From Polyangiaceae bacterium (lineage in GTDB: Bacteria > Myxococcota_A > Polyangia > Polyangiales > Polyangiaceae): a DNA stretch of 64,000 nt. A model generated the notes under the pieces. It did not search any database. It saw only the letters and a program-made list of their open reading frames with translations, and was not told the origin of the DNA. Below, one piece after another: positions 53,613 to 63,710 of this stretch. The DNA lies in the NCBI GenBank assembly GCA_016719945.1, contig JADJYE010000016.1, positions 11,760 to 75,759 on the forward strand, in the 5' to 3' direction. Position 1 is the first letter of the stretch. Each line of letters starts with the position of its first letter. The position numbers and the translations under genes are program-made.

Positions 53613-53656
53613 CGTGGCCGCTGGCCGTGGATCGTCTACGATGACGGTCGGGCCCG

Positions 53657-55216
<1,560 letters not shown>

Positions 55217-55260
55217 GCGCCGTGCCCAGCGCCGAGCGCGCTGAGCCCACGCACCTGGGG

Positions 55261-56043
55261 TCACGGGCCTTGTCGCGTCTCGTCGCCGTCGAGGCGATAG
55301 CGCTCGAGGTAGAGCCCCTCGGGTGGCGCCGTGATCCCGAGGTCGCGACGGTCCTTGGAGGCGAGCCCGCGAGCGACGGCGCCGGGCTGTTTGCGGCCGC
55401 GCCCGACGTCGACGATCGCGCCGACCAGGATGCGGACCATGTTGAAGAGGAAGCCGTTGCCGGTGACGTCGATCGCGAGCATGCGCGCATCACCGTCGAG
55501 GCGACGGACGGACACGTCCGAGAGCGTGCGTACGGTCACGACCCGCTGATCCGCGGCGCCGCGGAACGCGGCGAAATCGTGGTGACCGATCGCCGCGCGC
55601 GCCTCCTCGGCCATGAGCTCGAGGGCGCCAGCCGCTGCCAGCTCGGGGACACGCCACGCGCGGCCGACCATGAACGGATCCCGGGTGCCGTCGACGAGCA
55701 GCAGGTAGCGGTACGTCTTCTGCCGCGACGCCATCCGAGGCGAGAAGCCCTGATCGACGTACCACGCCGCGCGGATCGAGATGGTGTCGGGCAGGTGCTT
55801 CTGTGCGCCTTGCATCCACGCCGTGAGCGGGTAGTCCCGGGTCGGATCGAACGCGACGCGCTGATCTCTGGCGTGCACGCCCGCGTCGGTTCGGCTCGCG
55901 CCGCGCACCTCGCGGATCTGCGGATCGATCGCGCGCAGCGCGCCGAGCAGCTCGCCGGCGACGGTGCGGTGGTGCGGCTGGAGCGCGAAGCCGTGGAAGC
56001 CGCCGCCCTCGTACGCGACGCTGAGCAGGACGCCGCTCGGCAG
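55261..56043 (-). CDS. truA: tRNA pseudouridine synthase A, apparent CTG start
   Basis: A 260-residue enzyme that makes pseudouridine at positions 38-40 of tRNA. The catalytic motif RTDAGVHARDQRVAF holds the active Asp. LLSVAYEGGGFHGFALQPHH is the N-terminal core and NGFLFNMVRILVGAIVDVGR the C-terminal one. A short reading from GTG at 55908 would drop the N-terminal 45 residues of the fold. In the full frame no ATG, GTG or TTG exists between the preceding stop and the core. The only candidate is CTG at 56041-56043, with AAGGA six bases upstream and one base after the stop of the gene above. Either CTG initiates or an indel hides the start. Confidence 0.85.
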   Translation of the reverse strand: MPSGVLLSVAYEGGGFHGFALQPHHRTVAGELLGALRAIDPQIREVRGASRTDAGVHARDQRVAFDPTRDYPLTAWMQGAQKHLPDTISIRAAWYVDQGFSPRMASRQKTYRYLLLVDGTRDPFMVGRAWRVPELAAAGALELMAEEARAAIGHHDFAAFRGAADQRVVTVRTLSDVSVRRLDGDARMLAIDVTGNGFLFNMVRILVGAIVDVGRGRKQPGAVARGLASKDRRDLGITAPPEGLYLERYRLDGDETRQGP

Positions 56044-56044
56044 A

Positions 56045-56668
56045 TCAGTCCTTCTTGACGGCGAAGCTCAGGGGGACGTTCACCGTGACGCAGCCCGAGG
56101 TGGGCTTGGGGAACGATTTACCCTGGAACTGCTTGAGCACGCAGCTCGAGACGTCGGGGCTCCCGACGGTGTCCTTGGTGATCGACGCGCTGCAGACGGC
56201 GCCGCTCGAGCCGACGTTGACCGCGACGTTCATCTTGCCTTCGGCTGCGCTGCCGCCCTTGTTGATCGCGCGGTTGTAGCAGCCGCGCGCGGAGCCGGCC
56301 GCGCCCTGGATGGCGCTGGTGAGCGCCGAGTTCCCCTCGCCTTCGCCACACTTGGAGCAAGGCCCGGCGCCACCTACCCCGCTGGGCTTGCCCGTGCCGC
56401 TGGCGACCGGGGCCGCGTCACCTCCGTCGTCGCCCGCGTCCTCCGGGCCGGCGTCTTCTGGCTCGGCCGTCTTCTTTTTTGGAGGCGGCGGCGGCGGTGG
56501 CGCGTAGTTGACGGGCTCCTCGGTGACGGTCGCCACCGGCTCCGGAGGCGCCTTCTTGTCGTCGCCCCCGGAGAGCCAGACGATGCCTCCGATCCCCGCC
56601 AAGAGGACCACAGCTCCGATCACGTACACGCCGACGCCAGACTGCTTTTCGGATTCTTTCTCTGACAC
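56045..56668 (-). CDS. AgmX/PglI C-terminal-domain, TonB-like membrane protein
   Basis: A 207-residue protein with an N-terminal membrane helix (about 12-33: VGVYVIGAVVLLAGIGGIVW), a Pro/Asp-rich spacer with PPPPPPPKKK, and a C-terminal domain (about 115-207). The C-terminal domain contains SARGCYNRAINKGGSAAEGK, VNVGSSGAVCSASITKDTVG and SCVLKQFQGKSFPKPTSGCV. This matches the C-terminal domain of AgmX/PglI-type gliding-associated proteins and resembles a TonB-like fold. A motility or energy-transduction role follows from the family only. Cysteines at about 99, 102, 129, 158, 175 and 192 could form disulfides. Confidence 0.82.
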   Translation of the reverse strand: MSEKESEKQSGVGVYVIGAVVLLAGIGGIVWLSGGDDKKAPPEPVATVTEEPVNYAPPPPPPPKKKTAEPEDAGPEDAGDDGGDAAPVASGTGKPSGVGGAGPCSKCGEGEGNSALTSAIQGAAGSARGCYNRAINKGGSAAEGKMNVAVNVGSSGAVCSASITKDTVGSPDVSSCVLKQFQGKSFPKPTSGCVTVNVPLSFAVKKD

Positions 56669-56751
56669 GGGCTCGGTTCTCTTTCGTCGCCTGCGGGGTC
56701 AGCCGAGTATAGAGGGCTTGCCCGCGCGCCACCAAGGTCCCCGGTGATTCG

Positions 56752-58735
56752 ATGTCTCCTGGCACAACACGAGACCCGCTCGGCCTGACCGGCTCCCTCC
56801 TGGAAGGGAAATATTCGGTGGAGCACGCCATCGGCGAGGGGGGGGCCGCGGTCGTCTACCGGGCCCGACACGTCGCGACGGGCACGCAGGTCGCCGTGAA
56901 GTTCCTGGTCTCGATCGGCCAGGTGCCCGAGGACGAGCGCGCGGCCACCCTCGAAGACTTCTCGAGGGAGGGCAAGCTCATCGCCGCCCTGTCGGCACGC
57001 TCGAGCGCCATCGTCCAGGCGCGCGACGTAGGGGTGCTCACCCGCGACGGCGAGCCGCCGCTTCCGTACCTCGTGCTCGAGTGGCTCGATGGCCGAACCC
57101 TCGACGAGCTGCTCGTGACGGAGACCAACGCGGGCAAGCCGCCGCGCTCGCTCGCGGCGACGGTCTCGTTGCTCGAGCCGATCGCGGGCGCCCTCGCCCT
57201 GGCCCACGAGCGCGGCATCGCGCACCGAGACGTGAAGCCCGAGAACATCTTCATCCTCACGGGCACCGGGCCAGGGGCGCGCATCAAGCTCCTCGATTTC
57301 GGGATCGCGAAGGTGATGCGGCGCCGGGCCCAGGGCGTCCACCAGACCGGCACGCTCGCGACCGCGTTCACGCCTCACTACGGCGCGCCCGAGCAGTTCA
57401 GCCGCACCTACGGGGAGACAGGCACCTGGTCCGACGTGTTCGCGCTCGCGCTCGTCGTGCTGGAGGTCATGCGCGGGGGCCGGCGCGCGATGGAAGGCGA
57501 CTACGTGCAGCTCGCCGGGCTGGCCTGCAGCGAGAGAGGCGGCCGACGCCGCGCGCCCTCGGGCTGACGGTGAGCGACGACGTCGAGGCCGTGTTCGCGC
57601 GGGCGCTCGCGGTGCGCCCGCTCCATCGCTACGACGCGGTCGGCGCCTTCTGGGCCGCGCTGCTCGGTGCGGCCGACGCCCGTGCGACCGGGTTTCCGCT
57701 CTCGGGCCCATCGGCCGCGGCTGCGGTGCGCCGCTCGAGCGCGCCACCCCCGAGGCCCCCCGCCGAGCCCGAACGCCCGCGCCGCGGCGGCTCCCGCACG
57801 CTGGTCTTCGGCGCCGCGGCCGGCGCGCTGGTGCTCATCGTCGCGGCCGGGGTGTCGGCTGGGCTGCGCGCGTCGAAGCGCCAGGAGGGCGCCGCTGGCT
57901 CGGCGACCGCCGGGCCGGAGGGCGCGAGCTCCTCGTCGACCCCAAGCTCGAGCTCCGCCGCGACGCTGCCGAGCGGACCGACGTCGGCAGCGAGCTCTGC
58001 TGCCGCGCCGAGCGCGTGTCCTCCCGGCGCGGCCCTCATCTCCGGCGGGCGGTTTCCGGTGGGCTCGGAGGAGCTCAAGGGCAGCGGACCTCGACACAAC
58101 GTGTTCATCGACACCTTCTGCCTGGACACCACGGAGGTGACCGCTGCCGAATACGCGAGGTGCGTCGAGCTCGGGGTGTGCGCCAGGCCGACGACCCAGG
58201 GAGTGGAGCGCGCCGAGGCGTGCACGTTCGGCAAGGACGATCGCAAAGCCCACCCCATCAACTGCGTGACGTTCGAGGAGGCGCTCACCTACTGCGAGAA
58301 TCAGGGAAGCGCTTGCCGACCGAGGCCGAGTGGGAGGTCGCGGCGACGCGCGGCGAGTCAGGCGCCACGCCGTGGGCCGCGGAGGGGCCGCTCGCCGAGC
58401 GCGCCAACCTGCCTGGCGAGCCCTTCGAGGCCACTGCGCCCGTCGGCGCCCTCGCGGGCGGCGCGTCTCCGGAGGGGGTGCTCGACCTGGTCGGGAACGT
58501 CGCCGAGTGGCAAGCGGACTGGCTGGCTCCGTACCCTGGCGCAGACGTCGTCAACCCGCGCGGGCCAGCCCAGGGCTCGCTGCGCGCGGTGCGCGGCGCC
58601 TGGTTCGGAGGGTGCTGCGTCGAGCCTCAGCCGAACCTCGGCAAGCCCTTCAACGTTCGGCTTCGCGACGGCCTCGCGCCGAGCTCTCGCGCCGTCAGCG
58701 TGGGCTTCCGTTGCGCGCGGCCGATCGCGCGGTGA
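56752..58735 (+). CDS. Ser/Thr kinase fused to a formylglycine-generating-enzyme-like domain, two apparent frameshifts
   Basis: Read with two one-base corrections, this gene encodes about 660 residues. The kinase domain (about 18-290) has GEGGAAVVY, VAVKFL, HRDVKPEN, DFGIAK and GAPEQF. A linker and membrane helix (LVFGAAAGALVLIVAAGVSA) follow. The extracytoplasmic FGE-sulfatase (SUMF1-like) domain has ALISGGRFPVGSEE, FCLDTTEVTAAEYARCV, KRLPTEAEWE, GNVAEW and VGFRCAR. Breaks lie near 57520-57540 and 58303-58307. The end overlaps the convergent rsmD by 41 bases. FGE-like domains on kinases mostly act as binding modules rather than enzymes. Confidence 0.85.
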
Positions 58736-59270
58736 AGAACGACAGGCCGGTGTCGCCGTAGCGGCGGCGGTCGCCGGCCTCCCAGCCCTCGCCCAACGAC
58801 GGCTCGTCGGTCGCGGCGTGCTCCAAGACCGCGCAAGCGCCCTCGCGGAACGCTCCGGCCAGCTGCAGCTCGTCGAGTGCTCGCGCCGCGAGGCTCACCT
58901 GAGCGTACGGCGGATCGACGAGCGCCAGATCGAAGGGGCCGAGCTCGCGCAGCGCCGCGGCCGCGCGCTCGACGCGGCTGGCCACGACCCGCGCGACGTC
59001 CGCGTCCAGCGCGAGCGCGCGCAGGTTCTCGCGCAGCGCCGCGACGGCGGGCGCCGCCACCTCGACGAACACCGCGCGGGCAGCGCCGCGTGAGAGCGCC
59101 TCGATCCCGAGCGCCCCGGTGCCCGCGAACAGGTCCAAGACGACGTCCCCGTCGAGCGAGCCGAGCACGGAGAAGAGCGCCTCCTTCACGCGGTCGGCGG
59201 TCGGCCGCGTCTTGTCTCCGCGGGGCGCGACGAGCCGCCGCCCGCGCAGGCGCCCCGCGACGACCCGCAT
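58695..59270 (-). CDS. rsmD: 16S rRNA (guanine966-N2)-methyltransferase
   Basis: A 191-residue enzyme that methylates G966 of 16S rRNA. It has the RsmD signature: MRVVAGRLRGRRLVAP, RPTADRVKEALFSVL, the SAM site LDLFAGTGALGIEALSRGA and the catalytic DPPY motif (LALVDPPYAQV). Length is normal (about 185-200). Its end overlaps the convergent kinase-FGE gene by 41 bases. It lies one base downstream of the PEGA gene stop on the opposite reading order and is probably part of the same minus-strand unit. Confidence 0.93.
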   Translation of the reverse strand: MRVVAGRLRGRRLVAPRGDKTRPTADRVKEALFSVLGSLDGDVVLDLFAGTGALGIEALSRGAARAVFVEVAAPAVAALRENLRALALDADVARVVASRVERAAAALRELGPFDLALVDPPYAQVSLAARALDELQLAGAFREGACAVLEHAATDEPSLGEGWEAGDRRRYGDTGLSFFTARSAARNGSPR

Positions 59271-59271
59271 C

Positions 59272-60456
59272 TCAGAAGCGCATCGAGAAGGTCGCGCCGC
59301 CGCCGGTCGGGCCGAACGACGGGACGAGCACGAAGGGGAGCTGGCCGACCTCTTTGGAGTCGCCGCCCCACTTCGCGGTGGCGAGCAGGATGACGCCCGT
59401 GCCCGCGAGGGCGCCGGCGACGGGCCACATGGCCAACGTCATGGTCTGCATCGTCTCCCCCTCCTTGCACAGATCGATCGCGCGGCCGCGCTCGGTGCTG
59501 TCGGCGCCGCTCACCACCGGCTCGATGTTGGCGTAGTCGCCGGTCGCGTCGCAGCCGTCGACCTCTTGCTCGGCGGAGGACGGGATGAACCGGTACTCGC
59601 CGTTCGTGTCCTCACGGAAGGGCTGCAGCTCGTCGTTGATCTGCATCACGCGGACGCCGGCGTAGGTCGCGACGCCGGCGGCGGCGACCCCGAGGCCGAT
59701 CGTCGTGAAGCCCATGATCTTTTGGATGTCGGGCCCCCCGGATTTCTTGAGCGGCAACAGCGAGATCTCGCGGTCTTCGCGGACCTTGAGGTCGATCGAC
59801 GTCTCCATGTCCTCGTAGCCGTCGGCCACGACCCGGATCCGATGAGCGCCCGGCGGCAGCTCCACGGTCGCGGCGCCTGCGACGACCTTGCCCGCGTCTT
59901 TGCCGTCGATGAACAAGGTGCCGTTGACCGAGCCCGCCTTGATGCGGACCTTCGCCGGCTCGGGCGGACCGGCCACCTCGAGGAACTTGCTCTCCACGAA
60001 CTTCGCGAAGTCGGGGTCGCTCGGGACGATGATGTTGACCGGGACCTTGAAGGTCGTGCCTCGGCTGCCGGCGCCGCGGGTCCAGAGGTGAAGATCGCCA
60101 GAGATCTCCTCGCCCTCCCGCTTGATCGTGCCCCAGACGAAGCGGTCGACCTTCAGCTCGTCGCCGATCTTCTGCTCGCAGGCGGCGTCCGGCGGGTCGG
60201 CGCAGTCGAGGCTGCTGATCAAGAACAGGAGGGCGTGCTCCTTGTCGAGCTGCGCGTGGGACCAGCCATCGGCGCCTTCGACCGCGGTGCGCAAGGCGCT
60301 CGTGAGCGCGTTGGCCTGCTCGAAGGCGTCGAGCGTCTGGATGGTGAGCACGGCGACAGGCAGCTCCTCGGCCGCCTCCGCCGAGCCACCGAACATCGTC
60401 ACACCGCCGACCGCGCACAGCGCCGTCACCGCGGCCGTGAGCTTGAGCCTTCGCAT
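59272..60456 (-). CDS. Exported PEGA-domain protein with membrane helices
   Basis: A 394-residue protein with a signal peptide (about 1-28) and a first domain (about 32-165) containing a CADPPDAACEQ pair and DRFVWGTIKREG. This is similar in layout to stress-response lipoproteins that read out protein abundance. A PEGA-type beta domain follows at about 178-248 (GTLFIDGKDAGKV, LPPGAHRIRVVADGYEDMET). Two hydrophobic segments lie at about 262-281 and 355-375. The architecture resembles the 3403-4365 protein (exported head, PEGA, two helices), suggesting a shared family of PEGA proteins in this genome. Function unknown. Confidence 0.82.
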   Translation of the reverse strand: MRRLKLTAAVTALCAVGGVTMFGGSAEAAEELPVAVLTIQTLDAFEQANALTSALRTAVEGADGWSHAQLDKEHALLFLISSLDCADPPDAACEQKIGDELKVDRFVWGTIKREGEEISGDLHLWTRGAGSRGTTFKVPVNIIVPSDPDFAKFVESKFLEVAGPPEPAKVRIKAGSVNGTLFIDGKDAGKVVAGAATVELPPGAHRIRVVADGYEDMETSIDLKVREDREISLLPLKKSGGPDIQKIMGFTTIGLGVAAAGVATYAGVRVMQINDELQPFREDTNGEYRFIPSSAEQEVDGCDATGDYANIEPVVSGADSTERGRAIDLCKEGETMQTMTLAMWPVAGALAGTGVILLATAKWGGDSKEVGQLPFVLVPSFGPTGGGATFSMRF

Positions 60457-60511
60457 CGGCCCAACGATACCGCGCGACGTCCTGCCGAGTCCAACCTGGT
60501 GAGCGAGAGGC

Positions 60512-62044
60512 TCAGCCGAACTCCATCTTGGTCCACATGTCCCGCCGCATGATGGCCTTGCGACGATCGTTTCGGGTGACGAGCCGCGCCGCCCCCCAAG
60601 CGGCGAGCAGCTCGCCCTCCTGTCCGAGGCCAGGCATGACGCTGCGGCCGACGAGCAGCGTGCGCTCGATGGGGCCGCGGACGGGCTCTCCCGAGAGGCC
60701 GAGGTACCCGGGAGGGTCGACCTCGAGCTGGCGTGACATCGGCTCGATCGGGGCGAGGCCGAAGGTGTGGCGCTCGAGGTCCTTCACCCGCCGACCCTGC
60801 TCGTACATCCAGGCAGGGTGGCCGTCGTGCGGGCTGTCGACGAGCACCAGGTGGCGCTCGATGAACGGCAGCTCCCGACAGAGCGCCCGTAGCACGAAGG
60901 CGCGGGTGTCCGAGAGCCGCAGCGGACCGTGCTCGGGCAGGAGCAGCTCGGCGATCAGGAGGCTGGTGCCGAGAGCCCTGTCGTAGCGGCTCAGCCGGAT
61001 GCTGGGGGGCCTCGCGCGGTTCGGCCACGGGCTCTCGAGGAGGAAGACGATCGACTCGGGCCCGAGGGGCTCGGGGAGGCCTTCGGTCCTCACGACGATG
61101 GACACGGTGAGCCGTCCGACCGTGGAGGTGATGCGCGGCCACTCGCGCAGCGCGCGCTTGTGGATGCCCTGCCCTTGGGCCAGCCCAGCCAACGACTCGC
61201 CGTCGAGATCCGTGATCACGTACTCGCAGCCGGTCGGCTGGTCGTCGCCCTCGAGGAAGACGCCGGCGGCGACGCCTCGTCGCAGGAACAATGACGTCGC
61301 GCGGTCCGAGAGGTGACACTGCCCGCCGTGCGCGCCGATGCGCTCGGCGAAGAACGCCTCGAGATCGGCCTCGCCGCCCTCGAGCCTCGTCAGGCCTCGC
61401 GTCCACGCGCCGTGGAGGCGAGCGACCGCGAAGGGAGGCGGCGTCGCGCTCAGGTGCGTGCCGAAGAGGACCGAGCTACGGACGAAGTGACGGTAAAAGT
61501 GGCCGCGCGGGAACTCGGACAACAGGTCGGCGTCGGGCTCCGCGTGGACGTAAGGCAACATCGCCGCGAGCTTGCCTGTCTCGCGGCGCTCCCAGAACGT
61601 GCCGGGGGGCCACATCACGTCGCTCTCGAAGGCCTCGTCGGCGACCCCGTTCGCTTGGCCGAGCTTCTCGTAGAGCTGCTCCACCACGTGGTGCAGCTCC
61701 GGGAACTCCCGGTTGATCTCGCGCCCGAAGAGCCGCTGGTCGGACGGTACGTCGAGGCGAAAGCCAGGCGCGATCGCCTGGAGCATCGGCTCCGCAGGCT
61801 GAGTGCGGCGCTTCCAGGTCTGGGTCTGCGCGAGCTCGGCGAGGACCCGCTTCCAGGCCGGGCTCGCCGCCGACAGGAAGGTGAAGGCGCGGCGGTGCAG
61901 CGTGTGCTCGCCGATGCTGTACGAGGGCGCCGGGTCGCCGTGCCCGAGCACGAGCACGGTGAAGTCGCGTCGCGCGAGGAGCGCGGCCGCTGCCAGCGCG
62001 CCGATCGACCGCCCGAGGACGATGACGTCGTAGTGCTTCTTCAC
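60512..62044 (-). CDS. FAD-dependent oxidoreductase, phytoene-desaturase-like
   Basis: A 510-residue flavoprotein of the NAD(P)/FAD-binding oxidoreductase group. It has the N-terminal dinucleotide site VIVLGRSIGALAAAALLARR (a variant without the last Gly) and the C-terminal flavin-like LLVGRSVMPGLGQEGELLAAWGAARLV. The substrate domain is unrecognised. The start is a GTG that overlaps the stop of purN as GTGA (62041-62044), so it is co-translated with purN. Relatives are phytoene or carotenoid desaturases and similar dehydrogenases. No carotenoid genes are nearby, so the substrate is unknown. Confidence 0.82.
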   Translation of the reverse strand: MKKHYDVIVLGRSIGALAAAALLARRDFTVLVLGHGDPAPSYSIGEHTLHRRAFTFLSAASPAWKRVLAELAQTQTWKRRTQPAEPMLQAIAPGFRLDVPSDQRLFGREINREFPELHHVVEQLYEKLGQANGVADEAFESDVMWPPGTFWERRETGKLAAMLPYVHAEPDADLLSEFPRGHFYRHFVRSSVLFGTHLSATPPPFAVARLHGAWTRGLTRLEGGEADLEAFFAERIGAHGGQCHLSDRATSLFLRRGVAAGVFLEGDDQPTGCEYVITDLDGESLAGLAQGQGIHKRALREWPRITSTVGRLTVSIVVRTEGLPEPLGPESIVFLLESPWPNRARPPSIRLSRYDRALGTSLLIAELLLPEHGPLRLSDTRAFVLRALCRELPFIERHLVLVDSPHDGHPAWMYEQGRRVKDLERHTFGLAPIEPMSRQLEVDPPGYLGLSGEPVRGPIERTLLVGRSVMPGLGQEGELLAAWGAARLVTRNDRRKAIMRRDMWTKMEFG

Positions 62045-62679
62045 GCGGCGGGTGGTCCCCCGATGGAGACGCGCCTCCGCCCGCGCTCGTCGGGCGCGCC
62101 GATCTGGACGCGACCCGCCGCGATCAGGCCGAGCGCGCGGACGAGCAGCTCGTGCTCTCGCTCGAGCACGCGCGCCGCGAGCGCGGCGCGATCATCGGTG
62201 TCGAGCACAGGCACCGCCTCCTGCAAGATGATGGGCCCCGTGTCGACGCCGGCGTCGACGAAGTGGACCGTGCATCCGGTGATCTTGACGCCGTAGGCGA
62301 GCGCCTGCGCCTGGGCATCGACGCCAGGGAACGCGGGCAGCAGCGCGGGGTGGATGTTGACGACGCGATCGCGAAACGCGTCGAGCAGCACCGGCGTCAC
62401 CACGCGCATGAAGCCGGCGAGCACGACCCACTCGACGTTCGCCGCTCGCAGCACCCTCACCAGCTCCTCGTCGAAGGCCTGCCTCGTCGGGAACGCTCCG
62501 TGAGGAACGACCGCCGTCGGAACGCCGACCGCTCGCGCCCGGTCGAGGCCCTTCGCGTCGGCCTTGTTGGAGACGACGAGACGGACGCGGGCATCCAGCC
62601 GCCGCTCGGCGACCGCGGCAAGGATCGCGCCGAGGTTGGTCCCGGACCCGGAGACGAGCACGCCGAGCTCCAGCGTCAT
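62041..62679 (-). CDS. purN: Phosphoribosylglycinamide formyltransferase
   Basis: A 212-residue folate-dependent enzyme that formylates GAR in purine synthesis. Motifs are complete: VLVSGSGTNLGAIL at 7-20, VVLAGFMRVVTP, the catalytic NIHPALLPAFPG (Asn/His) and HFVDAGVDTGPIILQ (catalytic Asp). Length is standard. The start is divergent from the SRP RNA, which begins about 36 bases away. It is coupled downstream to the flavoprotein. The second purine gene, purA, lies 12 kb away, so there is no purine operon here. Confidence 0.96.
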   Translation of the reverse strand: MTLELGVLVSGSGTNLGAILAAVAERRLDARVRLVVSNKADAKGLDRARAVGVPTAVVPHGAFPTRQAFDEELVRVLRAANVEWVVLAGFMRVVTPVLLDAFRDRVVNIHPALLPAFPGVDAQAQALAYGVKITGCTVHFVDAGVDTGPIILQEAVPVLDTDDRAALAARVLEREHELLVRALGLIAAGRVQIGAPDERGRRRVSIGGPPAA

Positions 62680-62714
62680 CGCGGCAGGTTAGTACACATC
62701 GGCTCGACAGGCGG

Positions 62715-62833
<119 letters not shown>

Positions 62834-62894
62834 TTCCTTTTTGTCGTCCGAGACGAGCCTCCCTCCCGCCTGCCCCTCGACGCGGGAGGAGCGC

Positions 62895-63710
62895 GTGGCC
62901 ATTCTTGGCAAGCTAGTGGCCATGTACGAGGATCGAGGCGACGAAGACCGACCGACGGACCGGAGCGGCGTGCTCCGCGTGGTGGTGTTCGTGCTGTCGG
63001 CGGCCTTGTTCGCGGGCTTCCTGCACCTCGCGTGGGACCGCCCGTACCTCGCGGCGCCGCTCGTGGTCCTCGGGGTCGGGTACGCCGGCCTGAGGTGGTG
63101 GTCGCACCGGCGCCTGGTGAAGATGCTGCGCAGGGGCGACGTCACCGAGATCATCGCGCATTGGGCGCAGAGCTTCGATCGCATCCCTCACGCCGAGACG
63201 ATGGCGCCGCTGATGACGGCGACCGCGTTCGCGGCCTACGGCCGCGTCGAAGACGCGCGCCGCGCCCTGGCCGCGGCGGCACGCGGCCCGGCGTGGGAGG
63301 CCGCCCTCGAGCATCGCCTCTTCCTCGACGTCATCCTTTCCACGTTCGAGGGCGACGCCGACCACGCTTCGGCGCAGGTCTCGAGGCTCAACGCGCTGCC
63401 GATGCCCAACCGGGGCGACGCGCGCGACCGTGTCGGTGCCCTGCGCCAGGCCGCGACCGCGCTCGTCCGCGCCTTCCAGCACAAGCCAGAGCCAGGCGAC
63501 CTCGTGCGCCTCGAGGCCGCGAGCGAGAAGAACCCCCTGGTCCACTGGGCGATGCGTTACGCGGCGGCGATCGTCGCCATCGATCAGGGCGAGCGCGACA
63601 AGGCGCGCACCCTGATCGACGGCGCGCCGCGCTGGCCGAACGAGTCCGCGTTCCGCGCGTTCCACGAGGAGCTAGCGGGCGTCTTGGCGACCCCCGTCAC
63701 CCTTCCGTGA
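62895..63710 (+). CDS. Membrane protein with helical repeat-like domain
   Basis: About 271 residues. The best start is GTG 62895, with GGAGG five bases upstream. The frame also reads through the SRP RNA, which must be non-coding. A short charged head is followed by two membrane helices (about 28-48 and 53-70: VLRVVVFVLSAALFAGFLHL, YLAAPLVVLGVGYAGLRWW). The soluble domain of about 180 residues has TPR-like helices (AAYGRVEDARRALAAAA, AAIVAIDQGERDKARTLIDG). It is probably an inner-membrane scaffold. No known family. ATG 62922 is the alternative start. Confidence 0.75.
   Translation: MAILGKLVAMYEDRGDEDRPTDRSGVLRVVVFVLSAALFAGFLHLAWDRPYLAAPLVVLGVGYAGLRWWSHRRLVKMLRRGDVTEIIAHWAQSFDRIPHAETMAPLMTATAFAAYGRVEDARRALAAAARGPAWEAALEHRLFLDVILSTFEGDADHASAQVSRLNALPMPNRGDARDRVGALRQAATALVRAFQHKPEPGDLVRLEAASEKNPLVHWAMRYAAAIVAIDQGERDKARTLIDGAPRWPNESAFRAFHEELAGVLATPVTLP

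Noticed and set aside
55261..55908. Short truA reading from GTG 55908
   Set aside because: It would remove the N-terminal 45 residues, including the LLSVAY core, so the longer CTG-started frame is preferred.
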